Positions 8,772 to 17,036 of a stretch of DNA of 64,000 nt are shown here, piece after piece. Under the pieces are notes generated by a model, which made no database searches, had not been told where the DNA came from, and saw nothing but the letters and a program-made list of their open reading frames with translations. A program made the position numbers and the translations under genes. Positions within the stretch are counted from its first letter, which is position 1. Each line of letters starts with the position of its first letter. The stretch is from Micavibrio_A sp964539025. Its GTDB lineage: Bacteria; Pseudomonadota; Alphaproteobacteria; Micavibrionales; Micavibrionaceae. The DNA is taken from assembly GCA_964539025.1 (NCBI GenBank), contig CAZIFA010000010.1:15783-79782 (forward strand), read 5' to 3'.

Positions 8772-9313
8772 GCCGCGATGCGGTTGAACGGATAGCTCGC
8801 GTAATTGTTGCGGAACAGAGCCGGCTGATCCATGTGCAACATGAACAGCGCCAACCAAAAATCAGCATAATTCTTCTCACGCGTGACGCGGCGCATTCTG
8901 GTGAACATCTGCATAGCTTCGAATGCCTGCAGAGCTTCGCGTTCTCTCTCTTTTTTGGCAAGGCGCAATTCTTCGAGGCGGCTTTCTTCCATCAACTCTT
9001 GCGCTTTGGCCATCAGGGCGCGCTCAGCGCGCACCTCCATATAACGTGTTTGCATGGCGCACCACGCAGAATCTTCTAACAAAGCGGCCAGTTCAGTCAT
9101 ACCGTCATCGCGACCGTAATCTCTTTCCGCGCGAAGGCGGTTGTGTTTTGCGTCCAGATATTCCTTGTTGAGACTAGCCAAAAGCGGATCAAGAAGCATG
9201 AAAGCATCCATTTCGCTCAAAACAGCGCGGGTCGGCGCATAAGATGACGGCTCCTGGTCAAGACGACGGGATACGTCGTTCATGATTGCCTGTAAAGTGT
9301 CATTCCCACCCAT
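8768..9313 (-). CDS. Hypothetical coiled-coil protein
   Basis: No recognised family. The 181-aa product is mostly helical with a charged coiled-coil centre (arginine-, glutamate- and alanine-rich, roughly residues 60-135) and an aromatic C-terminus. There is no signal peptide or membrane helix. I chose the ATG at 9313 because the in-frame ATG at 9346 lies upstream of a rho-independent terminator hairpin. The 9313 ATG follows the T-run of that hairpin by only a few bases and has no visible ribosome site. The gene overlaps the acs end by 4 bp (convergent). Confidence 0.6.
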   Translation of the reverse strand: MGGNDTLQAIMNDVSRRLDQEPSSYAPTRAVLSEMDAFMLLDPLLASLNKEYLDAKHNRLRAERDYGRDDGMTELAALLEDSAWCAMQTRYMEVRAERALMAKAQELMEESRLEELRLAKKEREREALQAFEAMQMFTRMRRVTREKNYADFWLALFMLHMDQPALFRNNYASYPFNRIAA

Positions 9314-9315
9314 AG

Positions 9316-9342
9316 AAAAACCCCGAATTTTTGAATTCGGGG
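9316..9342 (-). terminator. Rho-independent terminator after gapR
   Basis: A 9-bp perfect stem (CCCCGAATT with AATTCGGGG) with a 4-base loop, followed on the minus strand by five Ts. It lies downstream of gapR and immediately before the ATG of the coiled-coil gene, so that gene depends on read-through or on a start inside this hairpin. Confidence 0.85.
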
Positions 9343-9391
9343 TCATAATACATAAAAAAGATTACGGCTTAGTTAAGGCCAAATTCTTTAA

Positions 9392-9685
9392 TTATTCCAA
9401 TCCGATAGCGGACTTGTAAAGTTCGAGCATTTGCTCTTCTTCATGGCGTTTTTCGGTATCCATTTTGCGCAAGCGGATCACTTTGCGGATGATTTTGCTA
9501 TCAAAACCCACGGCCTTGGATTCCGCGTAGATATCCTTGATATCTTCGGCAAGACCACCCTTTTCTTCCTCAAGCCGCTCGATGCGCTCAATAAAAGCTT
9601 TCAATCGCTGACCGGATACGCCGCCCGTGTCATTCGCCGTTGTTTCTTGTTGTTTGCGGAAGCCCGCCGCGCTCGTTTCGCTCAT
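9392..9685 (-). CDS. gapR: GapR-type nucleoid-associated protein (DUF2312)
   Basis: Small DNA-binding protein of alphaproteobacteria that clamps overtwisted AT-rich DNA ahead of replication and transcription forks and assists topoisomerases. The 97-aa product shows the family's core: QRLKAFIERIERLEEEK, then DIKDIYAESKAVGFD and IIRKVIRLRKMD. The ATG at 9685 gives the usual length; an upstream in-frame start at 9709 lacks conservation. A terminator hairpin follows at 9316-9342. This gene is one of the markers placing the window in the Alphaproteobacteria. Confidence 0.92.
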   Translation of the reverse strand: MSETSAAGFRKQQETTANDTGGVSGQRLKAFIERIERLEEEKGGLAEDIKDIYAESKAVGFDSKIIRKVIRLRKMDTEKRHEEEQMLELYKSAIGLE

Positions 9686-9796
9686 AAGTAAACGCCTTTT
9701 CGTCTGCAATGATGTTGTAAGACCCTTGTTATAGGAGGCGGGTGCAAAGCCGTAAAGACGGGAAAAATATCTATCCCTAAAAATATTTTTAAGGAT

Positions 9797-10516
9797 TTAC
9801 TTTGCGCTGCGTGGCGGCAAAGCCTGCCAAAGCTCAATCTTTACCGGAGGATCATCCCATACGCGGGCGAATTGCACGCGCAGCAGGAAACGACGGTTCT
9901 GGGCTTTGATGGCGTTATTATCATAGCCTTCGGCATTGCGCGGAATAAAACTGACGGTAACGGGCACTTCATACACCCACTTATACACACCGTTATACAC
10001 ACCATGGGTCAGTTCAACCGGCGGCTGTTCGGCATAGGCGCTGGATTGCAGATTTTGCCCCTGCAAGGTTGATAAAAATCCGGCGGTCGTCAGGAAATCG
10101 GTATAGGCCTTATAACCTTCCGGTGTGAAATACATCTGCATCGCGGCGGTATTAGTGGCGTAATTGTCCTGATTGAAGGACAACGCGTCGGCGATGGTTT
10201 CGGTCAGATACATAGAAATTTCGGCGGAACTGAAATTTTGTGTCGCCAGAGAAGCAGCTTCGGAAGATGCCCCGCCGACTATGGCCTTACCGGATGCATC
10301 ACCAAACGGAACCTGCATATTTTCGGGCGGTATGCTGTATTTATCCATCTGCGAGGCAAAGATGAAAACGCCAAGGAACAGCACAAGCGCCGACAACATG
10401 ATCAGGCGAAAGAAACTTTTTTGTACGAAGTCTTTAAGCTTTAGGAGGAACAAAGGGCGAGGCTCCGTTTTATCGTGACTGTTGACCAGTTTATGCTGTT
10501 TTAATGCGCCCGACAA
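9797..10516 (-). CDS. DotI/IcmL-like type IVB secretion inner-membrane protein
   Basis: Resembles DotI (IcmL), a VirB8-like inner-membrane protein of the Dot/Icm (IncI-type) secretion core. The 239-aa product has an N-terminal cytoplasmic tail, one membrane helix (about residues 36-54) and a periplasmic domain. The motif string matches the family: a helix with FNQDNY, then YFTPEGYKAYTDFL, then GVYNGVYKWVYEVPVTV. The apparent start is TTG at 10516; no ATG occurs before the membrane helix. It overlaps the end of coq9 by 26 bp. The other Dot-like genes are 34 kb away. Assignment rests on motif memory, not a search. Confidence 0.68.
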   Translation of the reverse strand: MSGALKQHKLVNSHDKTEPRPLFLLKLKDFVQKSFFRLIMLSALVLFLGVFIFASQMDKYSIPPENMQVPFGDASGKAIVGGASSEAASLATQNFSSAEISMYLTETIADALSFNQDNYATNTAAMQMYFTPEGYKAYTDFLTTAGFLSTLQGQNLQSSAYAEQPPVELTHGVYNGVYKWVYEVPVTVSFIPRNAEGYDNNAIKAQNRRFLLRVQFARVWDDPPVKIELWQALPPRSAK

Positions 10517-11078
10517 TCTTTCCGATGCTCATAACGTTATCTATACGCCGATCCAGAAAATTCCAGCTATCCTGCGATTTGGCCGAATGATCAGATAACC
10601 AGAATAAAGTCGTGGCCGTGATGACACCGGAAAGCAGCGTGCGTTTGGTATAATGGTTGTAATCCGTTGCCGTGTCACCGGCCCACAGCCATATGGCATC
10701 CGCCGTTTTCCAGACCAGTTTCGCGCCTTCCCATTTGCGCAAAGGGCGCATCCAATAGGCAATGGCCAGACGCTCCACCTCTTTGTATGGTGCCAAAACG
10801 TCAAGACGCGTGCGAACAGCCAGCGCGATTTTGTCACGAACACGTTGCGGCGGTACGGACTGGGCAAGGATTTCCAACATCCTGCCATCGGCCCAGTGCG
10901 AAAGATAAATAATCGCATCCTTTACGCCCGACGGAAACACGGACAAAACCATCTCTTTGCCATAGCCCGCAGACTGGGCCGCCGATTCCAGTGTCTTCAT
11001 CGTCCAGCCATCAAACGGCACGTTGGGCAACGCGGCCTCTAAAATGGCATTCTTGATATCGGCATTGGCAAGTTTCAT
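10491..11078 (-). CDS. COQ9 family protein (ubiquinone biosynthesis)
   Basis: COQ9 proteins are TetR-like-fold, lipid-binding factors that help ubiquinone ring modification, usually with COQ7. The 195-aa product has the family core AILEAALPNVPFDGW near the N-terminus, GVKDAIIYLSHWADGRM, and a C-terminal WLSDHSAKSQDSWNFLDRRI. The ATG at 11078 follows a GTGGGG ribosome site. An in-frame upstream start would enter the divergent kinase gene region. It stands head-to-head with an ABC1/UbiB kinase gene, another ubiquinone-linked function, which supports the call. Confidence 0.88.
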   Translation of the reverse strand: MKLANADIKNAILEAALPNVPFDGWTMKTLESAAQSAGYGKEMVLSVFPSGVKDAIIYLSHWADGRMLEILAQSVPPQRVRDKIALAVRTRLDVLAPYKEVERLAIAYWMRPLRKWEGAKLVWKTADAIWLWAGDTATDYNHYTKRTLLSGVITATTLFWLSDHSAKSQDSWNFLDRRIDNVMSIGKIVGRIKTA

Positions 11079-11172
11079 GGCCCCACTATAGACGCCCCGC
11101 AAGGGGGCTGTACAGGCCCGCAGATCTAAGAAAATGCTGGACTTTCGGGCTGTAAAATCCAATTCTCCTGTC

Positions 11173-12537
11173 ATGGCGGATAAAAAACAGGAAAGCTCGA
11201 TCGGACGGCAACTGATACGGTATGGCCGTGTTGGCGGAACGATGGCGGGCCTTGCCGCACGCGTAGCGGGAGAGCGCTATTTCGGCATAAAGATCGAACG
11301 CGGCGATCATGCAAAACAACTGACCGAAGCGCTCGGCAATTTAAAAGGACCACTGATGAAGGTGGGGCAGATTCTAGCCACCATTCCCGAAGCCCTGCCC
11401 GCCGAATACGCAAACGATTTTCAGCAGCTTCAATCGAATGCACCGCCGATGGGATGGCCGTTCGTCAAGCGCCGCATGAAAACTGAGCTTGGCGTGGACT
11501 GGGAATCACGTTTTAAAAGTTTTGAAAAAGAAGCCGCTGCTGCCGCAAGTCTTGGTCAGGTACACAGGGCCGTAACACATCAGGGGAAAAACGCCGCGTG
11601 CAAACTGCAATATCCCGACATGCAATCGGCCATCGCGGCGGATTTGAACCAACTCAAAATCATTTTCTCAATTTATGAGCGCTACGATAAAGCCATTCAG
11701 ACCAAATATATCCATGAAGAACTGGCGGCACGGCTTTATGAGGAACTCGATTATTCGCTCGAAGCCAGACACTGCAAACTTTACGCCCATCTTTTAAAGG
11801 ATGAAAAAGGCGTGCACGTGCCCGAAGTGATTGATGATTTATCCACCGGGCGGCTGTTGACCAGTACATGGCTGGAAGGTGAAAAGATTCTGACCTTTAT
11901 CAACGCGCCAGCTGGCGATCGTAACAAGTTGGCCATGAACATGTTCCGCGCATGGTATGTGCCGCTCTATTATTACGGCATCATTCACGGTGACCCACAT
12001 CTGGGCAATTACACGGTGCGAAAGGATCACTCGATCAACCTGCTGGATTTCGGATGCATCCGGGTTTTCCCTCCCAAATTCGTCGGTGGCGTTATCGACC
12101 TCTATCACTCGTTGATGGAAAACGATATTGCCCGGTCCGTTCACGCCTACGAAACATGGGGTTTCAAAAATCTTTCGAAAGACCAGATCGATACACTCAA
12201 CATTTGGGCGCGCTTCCTCTACGCACCCTTGATGGACGACAAAATTCGCCCTATAGGCGAAGTATCGAACGGCATATTTGGGCGTGAAACCGCGCAAAAA
12301 GTACATGAGAAATTGCGCGAGGCGAGCAAAAACAACGGCGGCGTCACAATCCCTCGTGAATTCGTGTTCATGGACCGTGCCGCTCTTGGCTTAGGTTCTG
12401 TCTTTTTGCATTTGAAGGCCGAAATAAACTGGTATCGCGTGTTCAACGAACTGATCGAGGATTTTGATCTCTCAAAACTGGAAAAACGTCAAAAAGACGT
12501 CTTGAAAAAATTCGACATTCCGATGAGGGCGCAATGA
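11173..12537 (+). CDS. ABC1/UbiB (ADCK) family atypical kinase
   Basis: Atypical protein kinase-like ATPase of the ABC1/ADCK/UbiB family, linked to ubiquinone synthesis. In 454 aa it shows the family-specific KxGQ motif (KVGQILA), the alanine-rich nucleotide loop AAAASLGQVHRA, IIHGDPHLGNYTV (catalytic loop) and LDFGCIRVF (metal-binding DFG). No C-terminal membrane helices are seen, unlike classical UbiB, so it is closer to the soluble ADCK3/4 type. I chose the ATG at 11173; 11134 is an alternative. It is divergent from coq9 and overlaps the next gene by 4 bp. Confidence 0.88.
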   Translation: MADKKQESSIGRQLIRYGRVGGTMAGLAARVAGERYFGIKIERGDHAKQLTEALGNLKGPLMKVGQILATIPEALPAEYANDFQQLQSNAPPMGWPFVKRRMKTELGVDWESRFKSFEKEAAAAASLGQVHRAVTHQGKNAACKLQYPDMQSAIAADLNQLKIIFSIYERYDKAIQTKYIHEELAARLYEELDYSLEARHCKLYAHLLKDEKGVHVPEVIDDLSTGRLLTSTWLEGEKILTFINAPAGDRNKLAMNMFRAWYVPLYYYGIIHGDPHLGNYTVRKDHSINLLDFGCIRVFPPKFVGGVIDLYHSLMENDIARSVHAYETWGFKNLSKDQIDTLNIWARFLYAPLMDDKIRPIGEVSNGIFGRETAQKVHEKLREASKNNGGVTIPREFVFMDRAALGLGSVFLHLKAEINWYRVFNELIEDFDLSKLEKRQKDVLKKFDIPMRAQ

Positions 12538-13046
12538 CCATCCGGATCAGACCAGCAGCCGAGCGCGATGTCCCGCTTCTCGACGCAGTCGAACAATCAG
12601 CTGCGACAGCCTTTATTGGCTCTTCGGTCGGTTATATCGAAAGCAGGAGCGTTGATCCGGCGCTGTTGCAAATGCTCTGCAAGAACGGAACGTTATGGGT
12701 AGCTGTGAATGAAAAAGATGCGCCAATCGGTTTTGTCGCGTGCTATCCGCTCGATGGTTTTTTCTACGTGCATGAAGTTTCGGTCAGTCGCGAAGCACAA
12801 GGAAAAGGCATTGGCAGACGCCTGATGCACACGATTGAAAATTATGCCCTCGATCAAGCATATCCCTATATCGGTCTTGTCACGTTCCGCGATATACGCT
12901 GGAACGGCCCGTTTTACAAAAGCCTTGGATATAAGGAAATAGCGCCGGATCTTTATAGCGGCCTACATAACAAATTTAAGGATAGCGTCCGCAAAGGATC
13001 GGACCCTGCATTACGATCAGTCATGATCAAGGTGATAGAGTATTAA
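12534..13046 (+). CDS. GNAT-family N-acetyltransferase
   Basis: Acetyl-CoA-dependent transferase of 170 aa with the GNAT fold. Motif A is clear: VHEVSVSREAQGKGIGRRLMHTIE, where Q/RGKGIG binds the cofactor pyrophosphate. The late WNGPFYKSLGYKE matches motif B. The acceptor is unknown. It starts inside the kinase stop codon (ATGA overlap), so it is translationally coupled to that gene. It meets the antiporter gene tail-to-tail with a 4-bp overlap. Confidence 0.85.
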   Translation: MTIRIRPAAERDVPLLDAVEQSAATAFIGSSVGYIESRSVDPALLQMLCKNGTLWVAVNEKDAPIGFVACYPLDGFFYVHEVSVSREAQGKGIGRRLMHTIENYALDQAYPYIGLVTFRDIRWNGPFYKSLGYKEIAPDLYSGLHNKFKDSVRKGSDPALRSVMIKVIEY

Positions 13047-14758
13047 AAATCTGTCTTGTTGAGTGGCACAATGCCGCTACGCGATGTTTCCAGATAATGA
13101 ATGATCGCACGACCCATTTCACGGGCGGGCGTTGTGACAAAATCGACTTTTTGTGCCTGAAAATAATAAACTTCTGCATCATTGTGTGCACGAACTATGA
13201 CACGGATATTGGGCTTTAGATGCCGCGCAGCTTCGACAATTTTACGCCCTTCGAATGAATCCGGCACGGCAACAACAATCGCCATCGCCTTATGTATCGC
13301 TGCGTTATGAAGGGTTTCAATATAGGTCGCGTCACCGGTGATCGCATGATATCCAAGTTCGCGGAGCATCTCCACCCTTTCCCGGTTTGCATCGACGATC
13401 ACAAGATCAATATGTGCATCCAGAACATTGTCGCAGATTTCCCGTCCAATCTGGCCATAACCAACGACGATCACAAGATCCTGTTTCAAACTTTCTTCTT
13501 CACTCGGTTTTAAGCGGCCAAGATTATCATCACGCAGATCGAATAATCGGGCTAAACGCGGGCTATGCGCCGCAATTCTATCGAGACCGCGCACGCCCCA
13601 GAAGAATACAGGATTGAGCGCGATGGAAAATAACGCGCCAGCCAGCACAAGATCGCGACCTTCTTCGGGCATGATGCCGTACATCACACCGAGCCCGACG
13701 AGGATAAAAGAAAACTCACCGATCTGCGCAAGACCCGCCGATACCAGAAGGCCAGTGTTCAGCGGATATCCAAACAACAGAACGATCAGAAGCGCCACAA
13801 GCGATTTTCCAATCGTAATAATTAAAATGACATACAATACGTTCAACGGCTGCTCGATCAAAATCGTGGGATCAAACAACATTCCCACCGCCACGAAGAA
13901 TAAAACGGCGAACGCGTCCTGAAATGGCAGGGCACGGTCCGCTACTTCGTGGTTCATATCGGACTCACGAATCATCATACCAGCAAAGAACGCACCCAGC
14001 GCAAAAGACACGCCGAATAATTTTGATGCGCCGAACGCGACTCCCATAGCCACGGCAAAGACCGCGAGCGTGAATAATTCGCGCGATCGTGTCTTCGCCA
14101 CCGCCTTTAAAAGCCACGGCAGAAGGCGTTTTCCGCCAACCAGCATGACGACAAGGAACATACCTATTTTTACAATGGCAACGGCCAATTGCATCAACGG
14201 GGATTGCCCCTGATGCCCTTCCGTCACATCACCCGATAGCGCTGGAATCATCACAAGCGCGAGCACCATGGCCAGGTCTTCGACGATCAGCCAGCCCACC
14301 GCAATTTGCCCGTTTGTGGATTCCATCAAGGAATGTTGTTCCAGAACGCGGAGCAGAACGACCGTGCTTGCAACCGATAACGCAAGACCGAATATAAGGC
14401 CGCCGGGCAACGACCAATCCCACAGATAGACGGCCAGCGCAGTTCCCATGGATGTCGCGGCCAGCATCTGGCCCACAGCACCAGGTACGGCGATGCGTTT
14501 AACTTCCATTAAATCTTTGACGGAAAAATGCAGACCGACTCCGAACATCAGCAACACGATGCCTATTTCCGCGAGCTGATTGGCCAATGAAATATCGGCA
14601 ACGAAGCCTGGCGAACTCGGCCCGATCATGATTCCTGCGATCAGATATCCGATGATCGGTGGCAGGCGCAGCTTGGATGCGATCAACCCAAGCACAAACG
14701 CGGCGGACAGGCCAACAGCCACCGTCGTTACAAGCGGGAGTTCTTCATGTATCGCCAT
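13043..14758 (-). CDS. CPA2-type cation:proton antiporter with TrkA-N domain (YbaL/KefB-like)
   Basis: Inner-membrane monovalent cation:proton antiporter of 571 aa. The first 385 residues form a Na_H_exchanger domain with about twelve helices (for example LPPIIGYLIAGIMIGP near the start). A cytoplasmic TrkA-N Rossmann domain follows, beginning DLVIVVGYGQIGREI (about residue 425), which binds NAD(H) and gates transport in the Kef/YbaL group. No TrkA-C domain follows; the protein ends shortly after ARHLKPNIRVIVRAH. Probably potassium efflux or pH control. An A-rich gap of 131 bp separates it from the next gene. Confidence 0.9.
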   Translation of the reverse strand: MAIHEELPLVTTVAVGLSAAFVLGLIASKLRLPPIIGYLIAGIMIGPSSPGFVADISLANQLAEIGIVLLMFGVGLHFSVKDLMEVKRIAVPGAVGQMLAATSMGTALAVYLWDWSLPGGLIFGLALSVASTVVLLRVLEQHSLMESTNGQIAVGWLIVEDLAMVLALVMIPALSGDVTEGHQGQSPLMQLAVAIVKIGMFLVVMLVGGKRLLPWLLKAVAKTRSRELFTLAVFAVAMGVAFGASKLFGVSFALGAFFAGMMIRESDMNHEVADRALPFQDAFAVLFFVAVGMLFDPTILIEQPLNVLYVILIITIGKSLVALLIVLLFGYPLNTGLLVSAGLAQIGEFSFILVGLGVMYGIMPEEGRDLVLAGALFSIALNPVFFWGVRGLDRIAAHSPRLARLFDLRDDNLGRLKPSEEESLKQDLVIVVGYGQIGREICDNVLDAHIDLVIVDANRERVEMLRELGYHAITGDATYIETLHNAAIHKAMAIVVAVPDSFEGRKIVEAARHLKPNIRVIVRAHNDAEVYYFQAQKVDFVTTPAREMGRAIIHYLETSRSGIVPLNKTDF

Positions 14759-14889
14759 AACCCACCCGACTTAATTACCGCACAATATTCATGATAAAAT
14801 ATTTAGTTGGCATATCAAAGATAAATACCCCTGCAAACATCATGCACATGGCCGAAACGAAAGATAAATACATGCAATTTTATCTATCC

Positions 14890-16176
14890 TTACAAACTGC
14901 GAAGAAGAGGCCGCAGTTCTTCCGCCAAAAACTCATGTCCCTGGCTAGATGGATGCGTAGAATCCGCAGCCGTATAATTGGCCGTGGTTTCCGGGGCTGC
15001 CGTACGCCATTTCAAGGGCAATGACAAATCCCGGCATCCATCCATACTCAATAGATAATCGATATGCCCCGCGATAAGTTCCGTGGCAAACCACGAATTC
15101 ATCAAATCAGAGCTTTCTCCTATCCCCCAGGCCGACATATAGGTCTGGTTCGCAACGGTCGTAAAATTGTCCGTCGATGTACAACGAGGCAGGTATTTGG
15201 TACGTATAATCTTTTCCACGCCCGCATTGCGCATATCCGTCCAGTTTGTCGTGCAACTGGATTGGAGGGGAGATAAGGATGATCCGGTGGAAGGCATATT
15301 GTTGGTACCGTATTCATCGATTCCAAAACGCGCATATTTGTAGAACTGCTTGATCCGCGTTCCCCCCGAAGCATGGGTCGAGGATGTCGCCGAACGTCCC
15401 ATGTTAAGGGATGGAAGATAGTCCGTGTTCGAAGTAGAACGCATCGAACGCTGGATAAAGGCGACGCCGTGAATTTTAAGATCGGTCGACATGCTTGCGC
15501 TATCCGTTGACGCATCGACGATGCTATCGCCTATCGTCACAAAGCTCGGCACATCAGAAACCGGACGTCCGAGCACGATAGGCCGTATGCCTGCAAGGCG
15601 TGCATCGAACGATCCACCCGAAATCGTATAAACACCTGTAACGTCCGTGGATGATACGGTGTTCGCCGTTGAATCCCACCACGCAACCTGAGAATTGGTA
15701 TATTCGTTCGATTTCGCGGTTGTGTATGGCAAAGACTGACCCGCCGAGGCGACAGATGCAATGCCCTTCACCCAGATGATAGCGGCATAAGCGAATTCCG
15801 ATAGTCCGAATGCGGATGGCAAGATCGGATCGGATTGGACGTCCACATCGCCCGCTGTGATGGTTTTGCTGCGTGAAGCACTAAAGGTAACAGGCACGAC
15901 AACGCCATTTGCCTCAAGCGACATTTCCTCAATCGCATAATTGTTGGGCATGTTGGATTCACCCGTGCCTTCAAGCGTCCAGCCCTGAAGCGAAAGCACG
16001 ATTTCGGTGCAATCCGTCGCGATAACATAGGGATAACGAAAACACTGGCGGTTTTTCCCACTGCGGGATTCACGTCCCACCATGACACGGTTTTGCGTGA
16101 CGACGGTGCGCAAAGGCAAGATGACCGGGGGGCCTGCACGGCCTAGAGAACGGGCGGTCGTTAAAAATCCTAACAT
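14890..16176 (-). CDS. SGNH/GDSL-type hydrolase-like protein
   Basis: A 428-aa protein with the block motifs of SGNH hydrolases. Block I is VTIGDSIVD (nucleophile serine) near residue 237, a GTNN variant of block III's GxND follows, and block V is DSTHPSSQGHEFLAEEL near the C-terminus with the catalytic Asp and His. The N-terminal half is beta-rich and Ser/Thr-rich and matches nothing I know. There is no clear signal peptide. Such architecture occurs in esterases and in phage tail or capsule-associated proteins; the substrate is unknown. Its ribosome site lies in the loop of a hairpin (16177-16193). Confidence 0.65.
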   Translation of the reverse strand: MLGFLTTARSLGRAGPPVILPLRTVVTQNRVMVGRESRSGKNRQCFRYPYVIATDCTEIVLSLQGWTLEGTGESNMPNNYAIEEMSLEANGVVVPVTFSASRSKTITAGDVDVQSDPILPSAFGLSEFAYAAIIWVKGIASVASAGQSLPYTTAKSNEYTNSQVAWWDSTANTVSSTDVTGVYTISGGSFDARLAGIRPIVLGRPVSDVPSFVTIGDSIVDASTDSASMSTDLKIHGVAFIQRSMRSTSNTDYLPSLNMGRSATSSTHASGGTRIKQFYKYARFGIDEYGTNNMPSTGSSLSPLQSSCTTNWTDMRNAGVEKIIRTKYLPRCTSTDNFTTVANQTYMSAWGIGESSDLMNSWFATELIAGHIDYLLSMDGCRDLSLPLKWRTAAPETTANYTAADSTHPSSQGHEFLAEELRPLLRSL

Positions 16177-16193
16177 GGCACGCTCTCCGTGCC
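16177..16193 (-). promoter_or_regulatory. Hairpin holding the ribosome site of the SGNH gene
   Basis: A perfect 6-bp stem (GGCACG with CGTGCC) with a 5-base loop. On the minus strand the stem ends directly at the ATG at 16176, and the GGAGAG ribosome site lies across the loop and stem. Such a structure could reduce or tune translation initiation. Confidence 0.5.
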
Positions 16194-16236
16194 GTTACTA
16201 ATCAATGGCATAAAAATCTCCTGATGAAAAATGACA

Positions 16237-16264
16237 AAAAACCCCGCCAAAAGGCGGGGTTTTT
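16237..16264. terminator. Rho-independent terminator hairpin
   Basis: A 12-bp perfect inverted repeat (AAAAACCCCGCC with GGCGGGGTTTTT) with loop AAAA. T runs are present on both strands. It separates the acetyltransferase gene at 16390-16863 (transcribed toward it) from the SGNH gene downstream on the minus strand. Confidence 0.9.
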
Positions 16265-16389
16265 GCAAAAAAAATCGGACGCACTGCGCCCGTTGATGAC
16301 ACGACACTAGCACATCAAAACGGCAAGATCAAGAACAAATAATGAACATTTTTATTATTGGTTGGCAATAAGCAGCTAAACCGTTGCTA

Positions 16390-16863
16390 TTACTTCGTCT
16401 TTGCAAGCTCAATCAAAGCGTTACCTTCAATCCTGTAATGTCTTTCTTGGCAATCCTGCATCCCTATGGATTCATAAAATTGAATGGCAGGCCGTCCTTC
16501 TTCCACACATAGCTGAAGGCGCGCCCAATCGCGTTCAACAACGATTGACGCCACTTTAGCCACGAGTTTTCGCGCCACATTCTGCCGCCGCGCCTGTTTA
16601 GAAATATACAGCATATGAACAACGGCGACAGGCTTTGCATGCCAACCGGAATAACCCCGGAAAAACGAAATCGCACCCAATGCAATGCCATTCTCTGATT
16701 CAGCTATGTACGCTTCAAAAAGAGGGTCGGTACCAAAGCCAGCTTTCTCAATATCTTCAATGGTTATAACAGGAGGGCGCACCTCTGCATCTTCGCGATC
16801 CAAAGCTAGTACAAAATCATAAAGAGTTTTGGCGTCCGGAAGTTCAGCTTTTCTAATAATCAT
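16390..16863 (-). CDS. GNAT-family N-acetyltransferase
   Basis: A 157-aa acetyltransferase resembling diamine/spermidine-type GNAT proteins. It begins MIIRKAELPDAKTLYDFV, carries the cofactor segment VHMLYISKQARRQNVARKL, and ends LQLCVEEGRPAIQFYESIGM, the standard GNAT C-terminal motif. In motif A the usual Q/RxxGxG/A is altered to RRQNVA. The acceptor is unknown. The ATG at 16863 matches the family start; an upstream in-frame start at 16941 would run into the tRNA gene. It is encoded beside tRNA-Arg on the same strand. Confidence 0.82.
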   Translation of the reverse strand: MIIRKAELPDAKTLYDFVLALDREDAEVRPPVITIEDIEKAGFGTDPLFEAYIAESENGIALGAISFFRGYSGWHAKPVAVVHMLYISKQARRQNVARKLVAKVASIVVERDWARLQLCVEEGRPAIQFYESIGMQDCQERHYRIEGNALIELAKTK

Positions 16864-16913
16864 CTTCTTTTGGCAGCATGAAATGATAGATATTGGTGAG
16901 ACTGCAAATTTAA

Positions 16914-16990
16914 TGGCGCAACCGATGAGATTCGAACTCATGGCCTCGTCCTTCGGAGGGACGCGCTCTATCCAGCTGAGCTACGGCTGC
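16914..16990 (-). tRNA. tRNA-Arg (anticodon CCG)
   Basis: A 77-base cloverleaf reads on the minus strand. The acceptor stem pairs GCAGCCG with CGGTTGC, the D-arm is AGCTCAGCTGGATAGAGC, the anticodon stem pairs CGTCC with GGACG around loop CTCCGAA (anticodon CCG), and the T-loop is TTCGAAT. Discriminator G and an encoded CCA end the gene. It reads CGG arginine codons. No integrase or attachment repeat is seen next to it. Confidence 0.96.
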
Positions 16991-17036
16991 GTATCTACCG
17001 GAGTTTTACCGATAAGCCGTTGTTCTGTCCAATGAA

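Noticed and set aside
16829..17035. ORF running across the tRNA-Arg gene
   Set aside because: It is an artefact of the tRNA complement; the cloverleaf explains this sequence.
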